A DNA stretch of 38,233 nucleotides. Source: Pseudobutyrivibrio sp. Its GTDB lineage: Bacteria; Bacillota; Clostridia; Lachnospirales; Lachnospiraceae. The position numbers and the translations under genes were made by a program. Shown here in pieces: positions 8,405 to 16,759 of this stretch (position 1 is the stretch's first letter; each line of letters opens with the position of its first letter). Under the pieces are notes generated by a model. The model worked only from the letters and a program-made list of their open reading frames with translations. It did not search any database and was not told the origin of the DNA. The DNA lies in NCBI RefSeq assembly GCF_017471675.1, contig NZ_JAFUSK010000027.1:1-38233 (forward strand). Direction: 5' to 3'.

Positions 8405-8888
8405 ATTCGAACAGGAAAGAAAATTTCTTAAAGCTGGATATTTTATGAAAGATGAAAGTGGTAATATTGTATATGAAGCTAAAATGCTGACCCAGCCTTT
8501 GATTGGGGCTAGTGATTTTGATTTTATTAATCATCTTAGTGGACGAAAAATACTTCATAAAGTTTCGAAGACCTTAACTACCCAAGTTAATGAAGACTTT
8601 GCTACAAATTCAAGATTTAAACTGGATGGCACTAATATTTGGGACTATCTCCATGAAGAAGGTATTAGAATTGATACAGATTTTTCAAAAGGAAAAATTG
8701 GTTTGACGTATACTATTACCCTTAAAGGTCAGCCATGTGCTATAATTGCAAGCTCAACTCCTAAAGGAAAATCTGTAATAACCATGGGAAATTGTTATGA
8801 CGTGACAATAGAGGATGATAAAGATTTAGATATTGTTTTTCTTACAACATTTGCTGCTGCTAGAACTGACCAAGCTTTCTTGGATTAA
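8388..8888 (+). CDS. Hypothetical protein, possible LURP-one/tubby-like fold
   Basis: A 166-residue soluble protein with no membrane segment. It begins inside the end of the preceding gene, with GGAGGAG at 8373-8379. The alternating beta pattern and the stretch around ITLKGQPCAII recall the LURP-one-related (scramblase/tubby-like) fold seen in bacterial YxjI-type proteins, but this is a weak resemblance. Tight overlap with the DUF3592-like gene suggests the two act together, perhaps with this one on the cytoplasmic face. A terminator follows. Confidence 0.7.
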   Translation: MAKTYKFEQERKFLKAGYFMKDESGNIVYEAKMLTQPLIGASDFDFINHLSGRKILHKVSKTLTTQVNEDFATNSRFKLDGTNIWDYLHEEGIRIDTDFSKGKIGLTYTITLKGQPCAIIASSTPKGKSVITMGNCYDVTIEDDKDLDIVFLTTFAAARTDQAFLD

Positions 8889-8900
8889 TAAAAATTATGG

Positions 8901-8934
8901 CATGGCTCTTCTTATATAGAGGAGCCATGTTTTT
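8901..8934 (+). terminator. Rho-independent terminator
   Basis: The stem CATGGCTCTTC / GAGGAGCCATG (one wobble) with a 7-base loop is followed by TTTTTA. It closes the DUF3592-like two-gene unit. Confidence 0.9.
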
Positions 8935-8953
8935 ATGTTATAATTAATCCAAT

Positions 8954-8982
8954 TTGACTTTCTACCTGGTTACATATATACT
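8954..8982 (+). promoter_or_regulatory. SigA-type promoter for the aldolase gene
   Basis: TTGACT at 8954-8959, a 17-base spacer and TATACT at 8977-8982. The predicted RNA start is about 36 bases before the ATG at 9026. Confidence 0.75.
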
Positions 8983-9025
8983 TACTTTATCACTTTTAAT
9001 CACTAAAGTATCGGAGGACATAAAG

Positions 9026-10003
9026 ATGAAAAAAGAAATATCCAAGCTTTTGGAAGTTAGAGAGAGTGTCAGAGTTGTTGATGCCACACTTAGAGATGGT
9101 GGCCTTGTTAATGACTTTTATTTTACTGATGAATTTGCTAAGGCGCTTTATCTTACAAATGTAAAGGCTGGGGTAGACTATATGGAAATGGGCTATCGTG
9201 CTGATAAGGAACAGTTTGACGAGGATAAATTTGGCCCATGGAAGTTTTCATCAGATGAATATATTAGAAAGATTGTTGGAGACAATAACACTGATTTGAA
9301 GCTTGCTATTATGGCAGATGTGGGAAGATGTAATTACAAGGAGGATATTCATCCTAAGAATGAAAGTCCTGTAGACCTTATCAGGGTTGCAACATATTTA
9401 CATCAGCTTCCAGGGGCAGTGCAGATGATTGAAGATGCCTATAAGAAAGGATATGAGACCACCTGTAATATAATGGCTATATCTACTGCATCTATGGAAG
9501 ATATTAAATCAGCACTTGATATTGTGTGCCAAACCCCAATTTCATGTATTTATATTGTAGACAGCTATGGCTCGCTATATCCAGAGCAGACAGAGCGTAT
9601 TGCTGATATGTACTATGAGATTGCCAACAAGTATGGTAAGAAGGTGGGAATGCATGCCCATGATAATCAAAAGCTGGCATTTGCCAATACTATTGAAGCT
9701 GTAGGTGATAATGTAGACTATCTTGATGCTACATATTGTAGTATGGGACGTGGAGCTGGTAACTGTGCTATGGAGCTTTTACTTGGATTTTTGAAGAATC
9801 CTAAGTATAAGGAGAGATATGCAATCAAGTTCGTGGAAGACTACATGCTTCCGCTAAAGGAGCAAGGAGTTGTATGGGGCTATGATATGCAGTATCTTAC
9901 AACAGGTCTGCTTAATCAGCACCCAAGAACTGCCATTGAATTTACAAAGCAAGGAAGAAAGGACTACTTCGCTTTCTATCAAGAGATGTTAAACCTTGAC
10001 TAA
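9026..10003 (+). CDS. HMGL-like (DRE-TIM metallolyase) aldolase-domain protein
   Basis: A 325-residue TIM-barrel protein of the HMG-CoA lyase/isopropylmalate synthase superfamily. DATLRDGG at 19-26 supplies the catalytic Arg and metal-binding Asp; MHAHDN at 209-214 supplies the two metal-binding His. The later GRGAGN motif is also typical. It lacks the C-terminal DmpG communication domain of 4-hydroxy-2-oxovalerate aldolase and the regulatory domain of LeuA, so its substrate cannot be told. ATG 9026 has GGAGG at 9013-9017; an earlier in-frame TTG at 8954 lies inside the promoter and is rejected. It converges on a glycosyltransferase gene only 5 bases away. A role in making an unusual sugar or acyl group is possible but unproven. 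Confidence 0.88.
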   Translation: MKKEISKLLEVRESVRVVDATLRDGGLVNDFYFTDEFAKALYLTNVKAGVDYMEMGYRADKEQFDEDKFGPWKFSSDEYIRKIVGDNNTDLKLAIMADVGRCNYKEDIHPKNESPVDLIRVATYLHQLPGAVQMIEDAYKKGYETTCNIMAISTASMEDIKSALDIVCQTPISCIYIVDSYGSLYPEQTERIADMYYEIANKYGKKVGMHAHDNQKLAFANTIEAVGDNVDYLDATYCSMGRGAGNCAMELLLGFLKNPKYKERYAIKFVEDYMLPLKEQGVVWGYDMQYLTTGLLNQHPRTAIEFTKQGRKDYFAFYQEMLNLD

Positions 10004-10008
10004 ATAAA

Positions 10009-11169
10009 TCATTGAACAATTAAGCTTACAATGATATTAGCAATATTATCCCAGGTATGGTTTTTTGATGCAATGTCAAAGCCTGCCTGGGCTATTTTTT
10101 TCAATTCATCTAAATTAGAAAGAGCTGTGTCTACCTTTGTAGTAACAGCATCTATATTATCAAGGTTGTAAAAGAGTATGTTTTCATTATCAATATATTC
10201 ACTTTTTAGCATAGTGGTCGGGTCTGTAAATGAAACTGCTCCATTTAACTGGGCAGAGAATACCCTATCGTGACATCCGGCTTTGAAATTCGGTTGAATA
10301 TTAACGCATAGCTTTGATTTGGCAAATATTGTAAAGGTAAGATTAAATGGGATTTCCCTGTGAATAGTAGCGTGGTTTAAATTAAGCTCTTCCCATAATC
10401 CTCCGAATAAATCAAGTTTGTGCTGGCATTTATCTAAGGCTAAAACCAGATTTTTTCTATTAACACACCTTACATAGGTATCTGCAAGATAAAAGGTCTG
10501 GGTATGTAGTGGTAAATCAGAATTGATGTAATCATATATTTCATTTCTTGCAAGCGCTTCAACAGCATCTTCTATAGTAAGGGAAGAATTAGCCTGCATC
10601 ATATCAATTAATTCCTTTATATTTTCCACAAGGAAATCAGGAAGCTTTTTGATGGCAGTTTCTATTCTAATTGGATCTGTGTATGTGCCTGTAAATATAA
10701 TGTCATAAGGTCGAGCTTCAAATTTTTCCCAGTCTAAGGAATCTTTTCCAAAGGCAAGCTCACCTGTCATAGGTGTAACAGCTACAGATTTGATATGTGG
10801 GTAGTATTTTAATATATAGTCCTTGTGCTTGGCATCAAGACATACTACGTTAAAGTTTTTTAATTTATTTTTCAAGGAATCGTGGTGATAAAGGGGATGA
10901 TCCAAGATAACATCAATAAAAGGAGCATATACATTATCTAAGAAGAATGAATCATCATCCATAAGAGCTCTAGGCAAATCTGAATTAAAATCAATCATAG
11001 CATCAAAATGCTTACCTACAAATTGCTCTAAATCATCTAAGGACTGTTCATCTACCTTAAAATATTCGATGTCATGGCCTGCTTTTTTTAGAGCAGCACC
11101 AAGAGAGTCTCCGAAATACAGATATGAATTATAGCAGACCGTTTTCATTTCAAAAATCAAAAATTTCAT
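10009..11169 (-). CDS. CgeB-like glycosyltransferase
   Basis: A 386-residue protein read from 11169 down to 10009. The C-terminal third (about 255-380), with an SKLCVN-Q-NFKAGCHDRVF-A-L-GA pattern and a late helix, matches the nucleotide-sugar-binding half of GT-B enzymes in the CgeB/Glyco_trans_1_2 group. The N-terminal half starts with a Rossmann-like strand and Tyr-rich segment as in related clostridial proteins. No membrane segment is seen. AAGGGG lies 8 bases before the start on the minus strand. Donor and acceptor are unknown. It faces the aldolase gene tail to tail with no obvious terminator between them. Confidence 0.8.
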   Translation of the reverse strand: MKFLIFEMKTVCYNSYLYFGDSLGAALKKAGHDIEYFKVDEQSLDDLEQFVGKHFDAMIDFNSDLPRALMDDDSFFLDNVYAPFIDVILDHPLYHHDSLKNKLKNFNVVCLDAKHKDYILKYYPHIKSVAVTPMTGELAFGKDSLDWEKFEARPYDIIFTGTYTDPIRIETAIKKLPDFLVENIKELIDMMQANSSLTIEDAVEALARNEIYDYINSDLPLHTQTFYLADTYVRCVNRKNLVLALDKCQHKLDLFGGLWEELNLNHATIHREIPFNLTFTIFAKSKLCVNIQPNFKAGCHDRVFSAQLNGAVSFTDPTTMLKSEYIDNENILFYNLDNIDAVTTKVDTALSNLDELKKIAQAGFDIASKNHTWDNIANIIVSLIVQ

Positions 11170-11274
11170 ACGAAAATCCCCTTAAAACGTTCAAAATTAA
11201 TTCATAATTATTTTAGCATATCATTACCTCACTATGATATACTTTGTATATGAAAATAAATTAGGGAGGAGAAT

Positions 11275-11931
11275 ATGATTAAAGCGGCAGCATATAATTG
11301 TGAGGCATTACAGAATCCATTCATATTTGACGAGGTGTATAGTCTTATTAGTTCCCAAAGAAGAGCCCACGTGGATGAGGCTAAGACACTAAAGGGCAAA
11401 TGTGAAAGGCTTGGAGCTGCCCATTTACTTGAAAAGCTGTTGTGGGAGAATCATATTCAACGACCTTATGTGTATTCTACTACTTCCCAAGGGAAGCCAA
11501 TCTTTATTCAGCCTAAGAATGTAGATTTTAGTATTTCTCATTCTAATTTTTTCGCTGTAGCAGCAATTTCAGATAAACCGGTAGGGATTGATGTTGAGCG
11601 TATCAGGCCTTATGACAAGGATTTAGTGGAGAGATTTTTTACTAAGTATGATCTTGAATATCTAGAGTCCTTTAAAAAGAGCGAAGTAAACAAGAAATTC
11701 ACTGAAGTGTGGACCTTTAAGGAGGCGACCTGCAAAATGATGGACAGGCCTTTGATGCAGGTGTTGCAATGGGTAGATTTTAGCGAGTATTGTGATTGCG
11801 AAAAGGGCAAAACCTATTGGACTAAGCAAGGCTTTGAATTTAGGGATTACTACATAACACTTTGTTACGAGGATAAGAGGCAGCCTATTCAAATGGGACT
11901 CTATAATCCTTATGATGGAAAATATTACTAG
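11275..11931 (+). CDS. 4'-phosphopantetheinyl transferase, Sfp type
   Basis: A 218-residue enzyme that moves phosphopantetheine from coenzyme A to a serine of carrier proteins. The two signature motifs are present: VGIDVE at 103-108, with metal-binding Asp106 and Glu108, and WTFKEATCK at 146-154, with Glu150 and Lys154. Length matches Sfp/Gsp rather than AcpS (about 120 residues). GGGAGGAG precedes ATG 11275. No polyketide, peptide synthetase or carrier protein gene is in the window, so its target is elsewhere. Confidence 0.9.
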   Translation: MIKAAAYNCEALQNPFIFDEVYSLISSQRRAHVDEAKTLKGKCERLGAAHLLEKLLWENHIQRPYVYSTTSQGKPIFIQPKNVDFSISHSNFFAVAAISDKPVGIDVERIRPYDKDLVERFFTKYDLEYLESFKKSEVNKKFTEVWTFKEATCKMMDRPLMQVLQWVDFSEYCDCEKGKTYWTKQGFEFRDYYITLCYEDKRQPIQMGLYNPYDGKYY

Positions 11932-11983
11932 TTTATTGCCATTTATTTTAAAATGTATTGGTAATTAATAATGCACTTATTTC

Positions 11984-12012
11984 TTGTTATTTAAAAATGA
12001 TTGTGATACAAT
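11984..12012 (+). promoter_or_regulatory. SigA-type promoter for ilvN-ilvC
   Basis: TTGTTA at 11984-11989, a 17-base spacer and TACAAT at 12007-12012. This predicts a 60-base leader before ilvN. Confidence 0.75.
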
Positions 12013-12032
12013 CAATTACAGTTTCGTACTTC

Positions 12033-12050
12033 AAAGTGCTAAAGCACTTT
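12033..12050 (+). promoter_or_regulatory. Hairpin in the ilvN leader
   Basis: AAAGTGC, loop TAAA, GCACTTT forms a 7-bp stem in the predicted 5' leader, 30 bases before the ilvN start. It is followed by TAAGAATAAGG rather than a T run, so it is not a terminator. It may stabilise RNA or bind a regulator. No T-box features are seen. Confidence 0.45.
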
Positions 12051-12079
12051 TAAGAATAAGGTTTTAGGAGAGTAATACG

Positions 12080-12580
12080 ATGGAATCTAAAAAAGTTCTT
12101 TCAATCTTGGTAGAAAACACACCAGGTCTAACCAGCCGCATTTCAGGCTTATTTTCAAGAAGAGGTTATAATATTGATAGCTTTTCTGCAGGGGTCACAG
12201 CTGATCCAAGATACACACGTGTTACAATCGTTACACATGGAGACGACAATATTTTAGAGCAGATTGAGAAGCAGGTTTCTAAGCTTACAGAGGTTGTTGA
12301 CTTAAAGGTTTTAGAGCATGGTTCATCTGTAAAAAGGGAGCTTATGCTGGTTAAGATATCAGCTAGAAATAGTGATAGACAGGATGTCCTTACTATAGTA
12401 GAGATTTTCCATGGTAAGGTTGTTGATGTCACTCATGATTCTATGATTCTTGAACTTACAGGAAATCAGGATAAGCTTGAGGCATTTTTAGATATGCTAG
12501 GAGACTATGATATCTTAGAGCTTGCACGTACAGGTGTTACAGGACTTACACGTGGTTCTGAGGATGTAGTTATTCTTTAG
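12080..12580 (+). CDS. ilvN: Acetolactate synthase small (regulatory) subunit
   Basis: A 166-residue regulatory subunit of acetohydroxyacid synthase, the first common step of valine, leucine and isoleucine synthesis. The N-terminal ACT domain (about 4-77) begins with the typical LSILVENTPGLTSRISGLFS, which binds feedback amino acids; the C-terminal domain (about 80-160) activates the catalytic subunit. Length is normal for the family. TAGGAG precedes ATG. ilvC follows after 32 bases. The catalytic subunit ilvB is not in the window, which is an unusual split. Confidence 0.95.
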   Translation: MESKKVLSILVENTPGLTSRISGLFSRRGYNIDSFSAGVTADPRYTRVTIVTHGDDNILEQIEKQVSKLTEVVDLKVLEHGSSVKRELMLVKISARNSDRQDVLTIVEIFHGKVVDVTHDSMILELTGNQDKLEAFLDMLGDYDILELARTGVTGLTRGSEDVVIL

Positions 12581-12600
12581 TTATATTAAAAGAAAAATAG

Positions 12601-13641
<1,041 letters not shown>

Positions 13642-13647
13642 TAAAAA

Positions 13648-13677
13648 CCGCGAGGCCTAAGCCTCGCGGAAGTTTTT
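13648..13677. terminator. Bidirectional terminator between ilvC and the AP2-domain gene
   Basis: A 9-bp stem CCGCGAGGC / GCCTCGCGG with loop CTAA (13648-13669). On the plus strand it is followed by AAGTTTTTA; on the minus strand by TTTTTAT. The stop codon of the minus-strand gene lies in the loop at 13657-13659. Confidence 0.9.
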
Positions 13678-14466
13678 ATTACGGAAAAACTTGTAAAGAT
13701 GAGAAGAGATTTTTATTTCAGTATATAAATCAGCATACTCTCTAGGCGTATATTCGGTGATATAGTTAACAGGAAAGGATTTAGTCATTCCTCTGGACTT
13801 ACACAAATCTACAGCTTTGTTGTATGCAATGGCTGCCGTGGCTTCGTCGCGATAGCGGCCTACTATAAAATCTCCGTTTAAATGGATTTTGGCAGCATAT
13901 ACAGTTTTTCCTTTTTTTTCTTCTTTGTAAACACCGTGATATTTGTTTACAACCACTATGTTTGAATAACGCAGGTCAGTACTATCGCCATTGGCAAATA
14001 TATAATCTCTACCTTTAACACTGTAGGGCTTTATTCCATAGCGGCCTAAGATGTTATATTGCATTCCATAGTCGCTTACAAACATGTGCCCGCCGCGGTT
14101 TTGGATTTTATGGCTTGAGTAATAAAATAAATCATCATTATCGAATTTTAAAACTGTTGATTTATCAAGATAGTACAAAAAATAGTTTTTCTGAAGATAA
14201 ATCGGAGTTTTTATATATATGTGGTTATCTCTAAAATTAATTAGAGTGATGCATTTTTCAAAGGTTAGATATTTGATTTTGTGGTTAATAGAAAGAATGG
14301 ATATGCTAGAATCCCTTAGTATATCCCATGCTTCTTTGTATGCTTTGGTACATTCAACTTCATTATCAAAGCTTCCAAGGCTAATGTGTTTACCATTGTA
14401 TGTAATATTGCCTCGGTAATAGGCAGTGCCATCTTTTTTTGTTGCTTTATATACACCAGGTTTCAT
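13657..14466 (-). CDS. Protein with two AP2/ERF-type DNA-binding domains
   Basis: A 269-residue protein. An AP2-like domain lies near the N-terminus (about 4-50: GVYKATKKDG ... YNGKHISLGSFD ... AYKEA) and a second near the C-terminus (about 184-228: HGVYKEEKKGK ... RYRDEATAAIAYNKA). The region before the second domain (FANGDSTDLRYSNIVVV) resembles the end of HNH homing endonucleases, but the catalytic His/Asn residues of the motif are not evident. ATG 14466 is chosen because AAGGAGG lies 5 bases before it on the minus strand; an ATG at 14490 lacks one. The gene sits opposite the surrounding branched-chain genes and its last codons form part of the shared terminator. It may be a DNA-binding regulator or a relic of a mobile endonuclease. 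Confidence 0.82.
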   Translation of the reverse strand: MKPGVYKATKKDGTAYYRGNITYNGKHISLGSFDNEVECTKAYKEAWDILRDSSISILSINHKIKYLTFEKCITLINFRDNHIYIKTPIYLQKNYFLYYLDKSTVLKFDNDDLFYYSSHKIQNRGGHMFVSDYGMQYNILGRYGIKPYSVKGRDYIFANGDSTDLRYSNIVVVNKYHGVYKEEKKGKTVYAAKIHLNGDFIVGRYRDEATAAIAYNKAVDLCKSRGMTKSFPVNYITEYTPREYADLYTEIKISSHLYKFFRNKNFREA

Positions 14467-14557
14467 TATAGCCTCCTTTTCATTTCTCAATTATTATTTT
14501 ACACAATTGCGAAGGGAAAAGTTTAAAAATTCAGTGAACTAATAAGGATGAATGAAA

Positions 14558-15286
14558 ATGTCAGATAATACAATCTCTAAAAAGAAAGCGATTACACAAG
14601 GCCTAAGGGATGGTTTTCCAATAGGCTTAGGGTATTTTGCTGTGTCTTTTTCTCTTGGAATTTTTGCTAAATCAGTTGGATGTAACGCCATTCAGGGAAT
14701 AATTAATTCCTTTTTTAATCATGCAAGTGCCGGTGAGTACGCGGTGTATTCTATGATAGGCGTAGGGGCATCATATTTGGAAATGGCTATAATGACATTA
14801 ATCGTTAACGCTAGATATTTGCTTATGTCTACAGCCCTTAGCCAAAGGATTCATCCTAATACATCCTTTTTACATAGGCTTTTTATTGGATTTCATGTAA
14901 CTGATGAGCTTTTTGCTATTTCTATTAATAGACCTGGATTTGTTAATCCCTTTTATTGCTATGGAGCTTTCTTTATAGCTGTAATTGGCTGGTGCGCAGG
15001 CACTGCCACAGGAATTATTGCAGGTGGAATTCTACCGGCGAGATTGGTAAGTGCATTGTCAGTTGCCCTTTACGGAATGTTTTTAGCCTGCATTATGCCA
15101 GAGGCAAGAAGGCACAAAATCGTGGCAGTGTTAATAATCATAAGCTTTGTATTAAGCTATATTGCAAATGAGCTTTCTTTATTTGCAGCAATTTCCAGCG
15201 GAACAAAAACAATTATATTAACTGTATTGATTGCATCTGTTGCGGCAATAGTATTTCCACATCCGGAGGTAGAAGATGATGACTAA
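14558..15286 (+). CDS. azlC: AzlC family branched-chain amino-acid exporter, large subunit
   Basis: About 242 residues with multiple membrane helices. The opening GLRDGFPIGLGYFAVSFSLG and the region with MSTAL ... FHVTDELFA are characteristic of AzlC/YgaZ, the large subunit of a two-part exporter of branched-chain amino acids. Starts at 14552 and 14558 are both possible; AAGGA at 14544-14548 gives better spacing to 14558. It overlaps azlD by 11 bases. Its position after ilvN-ilvC fits a role in relieving excess of the pathway's products. Confidence 0.9.
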   Translation: MSDNTISKKKAITQGLRDGFPIGLGYFAVSFSLGIFAKSVGCNAIQGIINSFFNHASAGEYAVYSMIGVGASYLEMAIMTLIVNARYLLMSTALSQRIHPNTSFLHRLFIGFHVTDELFAISINRPGFVNPFYCYGAFFIAVIGWCAGTATGIIAGGILPARLVSALSVALYGMFLACIMPEARRHKIVAVLIIISFVLSYIANELSLFAAISSGTKTIILTVLIASVAAIVFPHPEVEDDD

Positions 15287-15581
15287 TGCATATATTTATA
15301 TATTAGTGGCAGCTTTGGTAAGCACCATCATCAGAGTGCTTCCAGTAACTATATTCAGAAAGCCGATTAAAAGCAGATTTGTAAGGTCTTTTTTATATTA
15401 TGTTCCTTATGTAACCCTTGCAGTAATGACGTTTCCTGCTATTATAAATGCTACCCAAAGCAAGATTTCTGGAATATTGGCGCTTGTTTGTGGAAGTATT
15501 GCCGCATGGTTTAATATGAGCCTTTTTAAAGTGGCATGTATATGCTGTGGTGTAGTTTTTGTAGCAGAGTTATTCTTGTAA
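15276..15581 (+). CDS. azlD: AzlD family branched-chain amino-acid exporter, small subunit
   Basis: A 101-residue protein with three to four membrane helices, matching AzlD/YgaH, the small partner of AzlC. The conserved start Y-L-AALV-T-IRVLP is present. The ribosome site GGAGG at 15265-15269 lies inside azlC, so the two are translationally coupled. Confidence 0.9.
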   Translation: MMTNAYIYILVAALVSTIIRVLPVTIFRKPIKSRFVRSFLYYVPYVTLAVMTFPAIINATQSKISGILALVCGSIAAWFNMSLFKVACICCGVVFVAELFL

Positions 15582-15609
15582 TAAAGTAATTTTAGGTTAG
15601 AAATTTTAA

Positions 15610-15638
15610 TTGCATAAAATCGAATTGGTATATATAAT
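15610..15638 (+). promoter_or_regulatory. Strong SigA-type promoter for ddh
   Basis: TTGCAT at 15610-15615, a 17-base spacer and a perfect TATAAT at 15633-15638, giving a short leader of about 27 bases to the GTG start at 15672. Confidence 0.8.
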
Positions 15639-15671
15639 ATTTTCAAAATGATTTTGAATGGAGGAACTAAC

Positions 15672-16649
15672 GTGATTAAAGTAGGTATTTTAGGATATGG
15701 AAATCTGGGACGTGGCGTTGAAGCTGCAGTTACACTTAGTGATGATATGGAGCTTGTGGCTATTTACACAAGAAGAGACCCAAAGACTGTTACAGTTAAG
15801 ACTAATACAATAGTTAAATCAACGGATGATCTTGATACAGGTAAGGAAGATATAGATGTACTTATTATTTGTGGTGGAAGTGCTACTGATTTGCCAGAAA
15901 TGACACCAAAGTATGCTAAGCTTTACAATGTTATAGATTCTTTTGATACACATGCAAGAATCCCAGAGCATTTTGACAATGTTGACAAGGCTTCTAAGGA
16001 GGCAGGCAAGGTAGGACTTATTTCCTGTGGTTGGGATCCAGGAATGTTTTCACTTAATCGTCTTTACGCTACAGCTATTTTACCAAAGGGTGAGGCTTAT
16101 ACATTCTGGGGTAAGGGCGTAAGCCAGGGTCATTCAGATGCTATCAGACGTATTGATGGTGTAGTTGATGCAAGGCAGTATACTGTTCCTGTACAGGCTG
16201 CTCTTGATAGAGTTAGAGCTGGCGAGAATCCTGAGCTTTCTACTAGAGAAAAGCATACAAGAGAATGCTATGTTGTAGTAGAAGAGGGAGCAGATAAGGC
16301 TAGAATTGAAAAGGAAATCAAGGAAATGCCTAATTATTTTGCTGATTATGATACAACAGTAAACTTTATTTCTGAAGAAGAGCTTAAGAAGAACCACAGC
16401 GGCTTACCACATGGCGGAAGTGTAATTTATACAGGTGAGACAGGCTTTGATGGAAATAAGCATGTTATTGAATACAGCCTTAATCTTGATTCTAATCCTG
16501 AGTTTACAGGAGCTGTTCTTACAGCTTATGCAAGAGCTATTGTACGTTTGCATAGCGAGGGCGTTACTGGCGCTAAGACAGTGTTTGATATTGCTCCAGC
16601 ATATCTTACACCAGTATCAGGCGATGAGCTTAGAGCACACTTCCTATAA
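15672..16649 (+). CDS. ddh: meso-Diaminopimelate dehydrogenase
   Basis: A 325-residue NADP-dependent enzyme that makes meso-diaminopimelate directly from tetrahydrodipicolinate, for lysine and peptidoglycan. The Rossmann motif GYGNLGRG is at 8-15. The CGWDPGMFSLNR stretch and the GVSQGHSDAIRRIDGV stretch are hallmarks of this family. The start is GTG 15672, with GGAGG at 15660-15664; an ATG at 15648 overlaps this ribosome site and is rejected. Length equals the usual 326 residues. It indicates use of the dehydrogenase branch of lysine synthesis. Confidence 0.95.
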   Translation: MIKVGILGYGNLGRGVEAAVTLSDDMELVAIYTRRDPKTVTVKTNTIVKSTDDLDTGKEDIDVLIICGGSATDLPEMTPKYAKLYNVIDSFDTHARIPEHFDNVDKASKEAGKVGLISCGWDPGMFSLNRLYATAILPKGEAYTFWGKGVSQGHSDAIRRIDGVVDARQYTVPVQAALDRVRAGENPELSTREKHTRECYVVVEEGADKARIEKEIKEMPNYFADYDTTVNFISEEELKKNHSGLPHGGSVIYTGETGFDGNKHVIEYSLNLDSNPEFTGAVLTAYARAIVRLHSEGVTGAKTVFDIAPAYLTPVSGDELRAHFL

Positions 16650-16684
16650 TTAAGAAAAGCTTTAATAAATATTTGTAAAATTAG

Positions 16685-16722
16685 TTGCTAACATAGGCTT
16701 TAAAGGTTTATAATCTTTAAAG
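16685..16722 (+). promoter_or_regulatory. Promoter flanked by twin palindromes, upstream of the rhomboid-like gene
   Basis: TTGCTA at 16685-16690, an 18-base spacer and TATAAT at 16709-16714. The palindrome CTTTAAAG occurs twice, at 16698-16705 and 16715-16722, bracketing the -10 box with 17 bases from start to start. This could be an operator or a hairpin. Promoter call is firm; operator call is tentative. Confidence 0.6.
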
Positions 16723-16759
16723 TCTATATTTTTGTGGATTTTTAACTGGAGGGAATACA

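Noticed and set aside
11932-12079. T-box or leader-peptide attenuator upstream of ilvN
   Set aside because: The leader is only about 60 bases, without T-box consensus, a run of branched-chain codons or a terminator.
13657-14466. Active HNH homing endonuclease in an intron or mobile element
   Set aside because: No catalytic HNH residues, no intron-like flanks and no interrupted host gene were seen; both neighbours are intact.
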